From Gammaproteobacteria bacterium (lineage in GTDB: Bacteria; Pseudomonadota; Gammaproteobacteria; Pseudomonadales; Pseudohongiellaceae): a stretch of 39,386 nt of DNA. The notes below the pieces were generated by a model. That model was given only the letters and a program-made list of their open reading frames with translations. It was not told where the DNA came from and made no database searches. This document shows positions 35,453-39,386 of this stretch, piece after piece. A program made the translations under genes and the position numbers. The stretch lies in NCBI GenBank assembly GCA_029253585.1, contig JAQWZF010000040.1, positions 1 through 39,386 of the forward strand, given 5' to 3'. Position 1 is the stretch's first letter. Every line of letters starts with the position of its first letter.

Positions 35453-36865
35453 TTAGTTTAGGTTACTCTGCGCGAACGAGCCCGTGCTGTTGAGCGGACG
35501 CGCCGGTTTGAATGCATTAATTCCCTTCAGAACATTTAGCGCCTCGTTTAGGGGGTAGTCGCTAACCAGTACCTCTTCTGCCGAGATTAGCGCCTCCGCC
35601 AGCCTATCGTTTTCCGTCGCAGTGCCATTGCCATTTTCCAGATGGCCAGCGAGATCGGACTCATTGTATTGCATGACATTGCGCGAGCGCCGGGTAACCA
35701 ACGCCTCGTCGACCTCGATGTCAGGCTCAATGCCCTGGGCCTGAATAGAGCGACCGCTTGGCGTAAAGTAGAGCGAGGTAGTTAATTTTATTGCGCGTCG
35801 CTCATCCAGAGGCAGCACGGTCTGCACCGAACCCTTGCCGAAGCTACGCTTTCCCATGATGATGGCGCGGCCATGATCCTGCAGGGCGCCAGCGACAATT
35901 TCAGAGGCCGAGGCGGAACCGTTGTTGATGAGTACTACCAGAGGTACATCTCCCGCCACGGTCTTGCGTGTCGCCGAGAAATCGAGACCAGTCTGTTTGA
36001 GTCGGCCTTCGGTGTACACGATGCGCCCCTCATTGATGAAGGCGTCTACTACGGAAACCGATGCCTGCAAAATTCCACCGGGGTTGTTACGCAGATCCAG
36101 CACCATGCCTTTGATGGGCTGATCGATGGCTTCGTTTTCTGCATACAACTGCTCTATCTCTTCTTCGAGTTCGGTGCCGGTGTTGACTCTAAACTGCGAG
36201 ATGCGCAGGTAGGCATAGCCAGGGGCGATAATTCGGCTGCGCACACTGCTAAGGGCTATCACTTCGCGGGTGATGGTAAGGTCGAAGGGTTCTTGTCCTT
36301 GTCTGGCAACGGTGACAGTGACATCGGTGCCGGGTGCGCCACGCATCATCTGCGCCGCTTCTTCGGGCAACATCTCTCTTAGAGGTTTATTGTTTATCTG
36401 AATAATGAGGTCACCTGCCTTGATGCCGGCTCGATCGGCGGGTGAGTCATCGATGGGGCTGATTACGCGAATGTAGCCATTCTCTCTGCCTACTTCGACG
36501 CCGAGTCCACCGAACTCGCCGGTGGTTGTCTCTTCGAGTAGATCGAATTCATCGCCGGCCATATAGGCGGAGTGTGGGTCCAGCCCCGCGAGCATGCCGC
36601 GTATGGCGTTCTCCAGCAGTGTCTGGTCGTCAATCTCGTCCACATACGACATGCGTATTCTATCCAGGGCCTCGGTGAACATTCTGACTTCGTTTAGGGG
36701 TAGCGGAAGAACCGGTTGCTGTGCCTGTTGTTGCTGTGTTTGAGCACTCGCTGATGTCGAAAGAGCCAAGCCCAGAAAGATTGACAGGGAAAGACTCGCG
36801 GCTGTAGAGCCAGAAAATAGCTGCTTTGCCGAGAAACGTGAAAAGGTGGATGGAGTAAAAGTCAT
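35453..36865 (-). CDS. ctpA: C-terminal processing peptidase, S41 family
   Basis: The 470-residue periplasmic serine protease has a signal peptide (residues 1-42) followed by a Gln-rich linker. The cap region contains MLAGLDPHSAYM, and the PDZ domain (about 115-200) contains AGIKAGDLIIQINNKPL. The S41 catalytic Ser319 is in NNGSASASEIVAGAL and Lys344 in GKRSFGKGSVQ, 25 residues apart as expected. Such proteases trim C-terminal tails of periplasmic proteins, including peptidoglycan hydrolases in Pseudomonas. It lies downstream of envC on the same strand after a 243-base gap with no convincing gene. Confidence 0.93.
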   Translation of the reverse strand: MTFTPSTFSRFSAKQLFSGSTAASLSLSIFLGLALSTSASAQTQQQQAQQPVLPLPLNEVRMFTEALDRIRMSYVDEIDDQTLLENAIRGMLAGLDPHSAYMAGDEFDLLEETTTGEFGGLGVEVGRENGYIRVISPIDDSPADRAGIKAGDLIIQINNKPLREMLPEEAAQMMRGAPGTDVTVTVARQGQEPFDLTITREVIALSSVRSRIIAPGYAYLRISQFRVNTGTELEEEIEQLYAENEAIDQPIKGMVLDLRNNPGGILQASVSVVDAFINEGRIVYTEGRLKQTGLDFSATRKTVAGDVPLVVLINNGSASASEIVAGALQDHGRAIIMGKRSFGKGSVQTVLPLDERRAIKLTTSLYFTPSGRSIQAQGIEPDIEVDEALVTRRSRNVMQYNESDLAGHLENGNGTATENDRLAEALISAEEVLVSDYPLNEALNVLKGINAFKPARPLNSTGSFAQSNLN

Positions 36866-37108
36866 GGCTAATTCCTGATAATTCTCTACTTGCCCGAAAC
36901 GGAAGAGTGGGCGGTCTTGACTTGTTTATACGACGATTCCTAGTGTTTCAGTTTATGTCTTAATACGCAAATTGGATGGGAGAGCCTCGGGCGTTTATCT
37001 GGGGGGCTAGATAAGGCTCTATCAAGAGGGCTTTCTGGAATCTTTATAACGGTATATCTGGGCGTTAGCTCAGGCCCATGGTTAGGCCGACACGATGGAA
37101 TAAGCCTG

Positions 37109-38314
37109 TTACTTCGCGAACCAATTTGCCGGGTTTTGGGCCTCGCCGTGATGACGGATTTCGAAGTACATGCCGGGGCGGGTCTCTGCATTGTCCGGCC
37201 CCCCTGTGGGTTCATTGGCTAATCCCGAGGTTGCGACAATGTCGCCGGCATCGACCCAGTCGCCGGCCTGTTTGGACAGTGCCTGATTGGCGCCATACAG
37301 AGACATATAGCCCTCGTTATGGTCGATAATCACTAGCAGCCCCGTGCCTCGCAGCCAGTCGGAGAATACCACGCGCCCCGGATGAATCGCCTGCACCGGG
37401 GTTCCTTCGGCAACGGCAAGTGTGACTCCCTGACGACGCAGGGCGCCCTCGCCGTAGCGAGACCCGAAGCTGCTGAGCACCTCGCCCGCAACAGGCATCT
37501 GCAGTTTGCCGCGCTGCGCATCGAAGGGGGCATTTCTCATTGCGCTGGGAATATCTGCAACGGCGCGATTGATCTGTTCAATTAATTCTTGCAGTTGCAC
37601 CTGGTCCATTTCCAGCTGTTCCAGTTCTGAGCTGCGTGCGGCGATATCGCTGCGTAATTTGCGCAGGGCAGTCTCGCGCTGCTGTTTCGATGCGTTGAGA
37701 TCCTGCAGGGTGCTGCGTAGAGTTTCCTGTTCGGCTTGCAGAGTTGTGGCCTTGATTGCCAGGTCTTGATTTACGGTTGCTATCTCATCCAGGGTTTCCT
37801 GAAACGATGCGATGCTGTTCAGCTGTGCCTCAGTAAAGAGGCGATGATAGTGAAGCATGCGTGTGGTTCTGGTAATATCATTCTGGTTAAACAGAAATTC
37901 TATGGTGCTTTGATTGCCCGATAGGTGGGCGGTACGAATAGCCTGTTCGAGGATTTTGCTCTGCGCGGCTTTTTCGCCATCCAGTGTTTCAGCCTGTCGC
38001 AAGAGGGCGCTGATCTCAGACTCTATGTCGGACAGCGCGGATTCGGCTCTGCTAACCGATTGGCTGAGATCTGAAATTTTCAGGTCTGCCTGCTGCAGAT
38101 TTTCGATCTCGTTGGACTGTGTAGACCGTGCCTCTAAGAGCCAGGATTGAATCGCGTCTATGGCGCCGCCTAGCGCGACAAGCTCCTGCTGCGCGGCTTC
38201 GGCATCGGTCTCTGCCGCAAGCAGAGAAGAAGAGTTAGACACGCTCGCGGCTACAAGAGTTGCCAGCAGAGCGATCCTGAAAATTAAAATTGAATTGCGC
38301 AGTAACTCATTCAT
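37109..38314 (-). CDS. envC: Murein hydrolase activator EnvC (coiled coil plus LytM)
   Basis: The 401-residue protein has a signal peptide and long coiled coils (about residues 35-250, e.g. DLKISDLSQSVSRAESAL). A C-terminal LytM/M23 domain (about 290-398) contains GEVLSSFGSRYGEGALRRQG, IHPGRVVFSDWLRGTG and YFEIRHHGEAQNPANW. The zinc site appears degenerate (the HxGxD motif is lost), as in E. coli EnvC, which activates amidases rather than cutting murein. It acts at the division septum. It lies 75 bases downstream of gpmI on the same strand and upstream of ctpA. Confidence 0.92.
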   Translation of the reverse strand: MNELLRNSILIFRIALLATLVAASVSNSSSLLAAETDAEAAQQELVALGGAIDAIQSWLLEARSTQSNEIENLQQADLKISDLSQSVSRAESALSDIESEISALLRQAETLDGEKAAQSKILEQAIRTAHLSGNQSTIEFLFNQNDITRTTRMLHYHRLFTEAQLNSIASFQETLDEIATVNQDLAIKATTLQAEQETLRSTLQDLNASKQQRETALRKLRSDIAARSSELEQLEMDQVQLQELIEQINRAVADIPSAMRNAPFDAQRGKLQMPVAGEVLSSFGSRYGEGALRRQGVTLAVAEGTPVQAIHPGRVVFSDWLRGTGLLVIIDHNEGYMSLYGANQALSKQAGDWVDAGDIVATSGLANEPTGGPDNAETRPGMYFEIRHHGEAQNPANWFAK

Positions 38315-38389
38315 CGCAAAAACCTTGTTGCCTTTAGAGTTTGCTGACTCGCTTTTCGTCTACTCTTTATTACGTTTCTTCTGCTTCGT

Positions 38390-39386
38390 CTACTGTTTCG
38401 TCTTCTGTTTCTTCTGTCCGAGAAGAACTTTGCCGGTCATCTCTTCGGGTACAGGCATGTCCAGAAGTGAGAGTAATGTGGGTGCTAGGTCCGACAGGCT
38501 GCCCGCGCTTATGAACTGCCTGCCACTATGGCCAACATAGACCAGGGGCACGGGGCCGCTGGTATGGGAGGTAAGTGGCTGATTGGTTTCGGGGTCTAGC
38601 ATCTGTTCGACATTGCCGTGGTCGGCGGTGATCAATAGTTCCGCGCCGGAGTCTTCGATGGCGGCTACGATCTGTGCCAGACACTTGTCGACGGCCTCTA
38701 CGGCCTTTACTGCCGCATCGAAATTCCCCGTGTGCCCAACCATATCGCCATTGGCGTAGTTGCAGATGATCGCGTCGTATTTCTGCGAGCGAATGGCGGC
38801 GACAAGATTATCGGTGAGTTCGAAGGCCGACATTTCTGGCTGCAGGTCGTAGGTCTTCACATCCGGGGATTGAATCAGTGTGCGCTCTTCATTATCGAAG
38901 GGAGCCTCACGTCCGCCATTGAAGAAGAATGTCACGTGGGCATACTTCTCGGTCTCGGCGATGCGCAGCTGGGTCTTATTTTGATCTGCCAAATATTGGC
39001 CAAGTACGTTGTCGAGTTTCTGCGGCGGGTAGGCGCAGCTGGCGGCTATGTCGGCGGCATATTCGGTAAGCGTGACGAAGTCGCCGAGTAGCGGCATGGC
39101 ATTGCGTTGAAAGCCATCGAAGTCATCATCGACGAAGGCGCGGGTTAGTTCGCGCGCGCGGTCTGCTCGAAAATTCATGAATACGACTACGTCGCCATCG
39201 GTAATCGTAGCCGAGGCATCGTCTTTCGCTCCGACCAGGGTGGCCTGCACAAACTCATCGTCTTCGTCGCGCTGGTAGGCGGCGGCAAGCGCAGCGCTGG
39301 CATTGTCATACTGATGATCTGCCTTGCCCTCGGTAAGCATGTCGTAGGCTGGCTGTACCCGGTCCCAGCGATTGTCTCTGTCCATG
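38390..39386 (-). CDS. gpmI: 2,3-bisphosphoglycerate-independent phosphoglycerate mutase, 3' part
   Basis: About 331 C-terminal residues are inside the window; the gene runs off the right edge, as the family is normally about 510 residues. Visible are [17 protein letters not shown], the phosphatase-like metal motif [46 protein letters not shown] and [11 protein letters not shown] with metal-binding Asp and His. The enzyme interconverts 3- and 2-phosphoglycerate in glycolysis using manganese. It is the first gene of a gpmI-envC-ctpA minus-strand run. Confidence 0.96.
   Translation of the reverse strand, partial: MDRDNRWDRVQPAYDMLTEGKADHQYDNASAALAAAYQRDEDDEFVQATLVGAKDDASATITDGDVVVFMNFRADRARELTRAFVDDDFDGFQRNAMPLLGDFVTLTEYAADIAASCAYPPQKLDNVLGQYLADQNKTQLRIAETEKYAHVTFFFNGGREAPFDNEERTLIQSPDVKTYDLQPEMSAFELTDNLVAAIRSQKYDAIICNYANGDMVGHTGNFDAAVKAVEAVDKCLAQIVAAIEDSGAELLITADHGNVEQMLDPETNQPLTSHTSGPVPLVYVGHSGRQFISAGSLSDLAPTLLSLLDMPVPEEMTGKVLLGQKKQKTKQ

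Noticed and set aside
36940..37215. 91-residue minus-strand ORF between envC and ctpA
   Set aside because: Half of it overlaps envC in another frame and the sequence is Pro/Arg-rich without coherent structure.

Overview
The window looks like part of a marine-type gammaproteobacterial chromosome. The right third (about 28.3-39.4 kb) is a conserved core block: tRNA-Phe, yggX, mutY, an asmA-family gene, hisB-hisH-hisA-hisF, ctpA, envC and the 3' part of gpmI. I recall this order from Pseudomonas-like gammaproteobacteria. The left two thirds is accessory: small groups of periplasmic hydrolases, redox proteins, methyltransferases and local regulators.

Region by region. (1) 0-6.3 kb holds a leucine-rich-repeat ORF, a secreted NHL-propeller protein, a periplasmic metallo-beta-lactamase-fold hydrolase, a Tat-exported PhoD-type phosphoesterase, a nitronate-monooxygenase-like flavoprotein, a hotdog thioesterase and a small membrane protein. 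(2) 6.4-28.3 kb is a series of gene packages separated by copies of one composite intergenic repeat. The packages are: secreted protein plus alpha/beta hydrolase; cytochrome b plus molybdopterin oxidoreductase; a broken DEAD-box helicase, a secreted methyltransferase and a hydrolase-TetR operon; an OhrR-like MarR divergent from a haem protein and a medium-chain reductase; a lipoprotein; an LCMT-type methyltransferase; and a metallo-beta-lactamase gene followed by a four-gene cluster typical of Planctomycetes. (3) tRNA-Phe at 28344-28419 (minus strand) marks the boundary with the core.

The most interesting feature is the repeat family. Fuller copies (C, E, G) consist of a hairpin module, then the 3' half of a tRNA-Phe gene ending in the anticodon loop, then a tail ending in two direct GTGTGCT repeats. 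At the intact tRNA-Phe gene the module is present, but the tRNA 5' half stands where the tail would be. This is what serial site-specific integration into the tRNA-Phe anticodon loop would leave, each unit being tail, cargo, module and tRNA 3' half. The tRNA part is best preserved nearest the tRNA (43 of 46 nt at 19081-19126) and generally worse further away, as if the array had been laid down in order. No recombinase gene is visible, so mobilisation in trans, or loss of the integrase, must be assumed. This interpretation is inference from the sequence pattern.

Two regulatory arrangements are also clear. An 18-bp perfect palindrome lies in the -35/-10 spacer of the promoter of a hydrolase-TetR operon. 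An inverted repeat flanks the promoter between the OhrR-like MarR gene and its divergent target.
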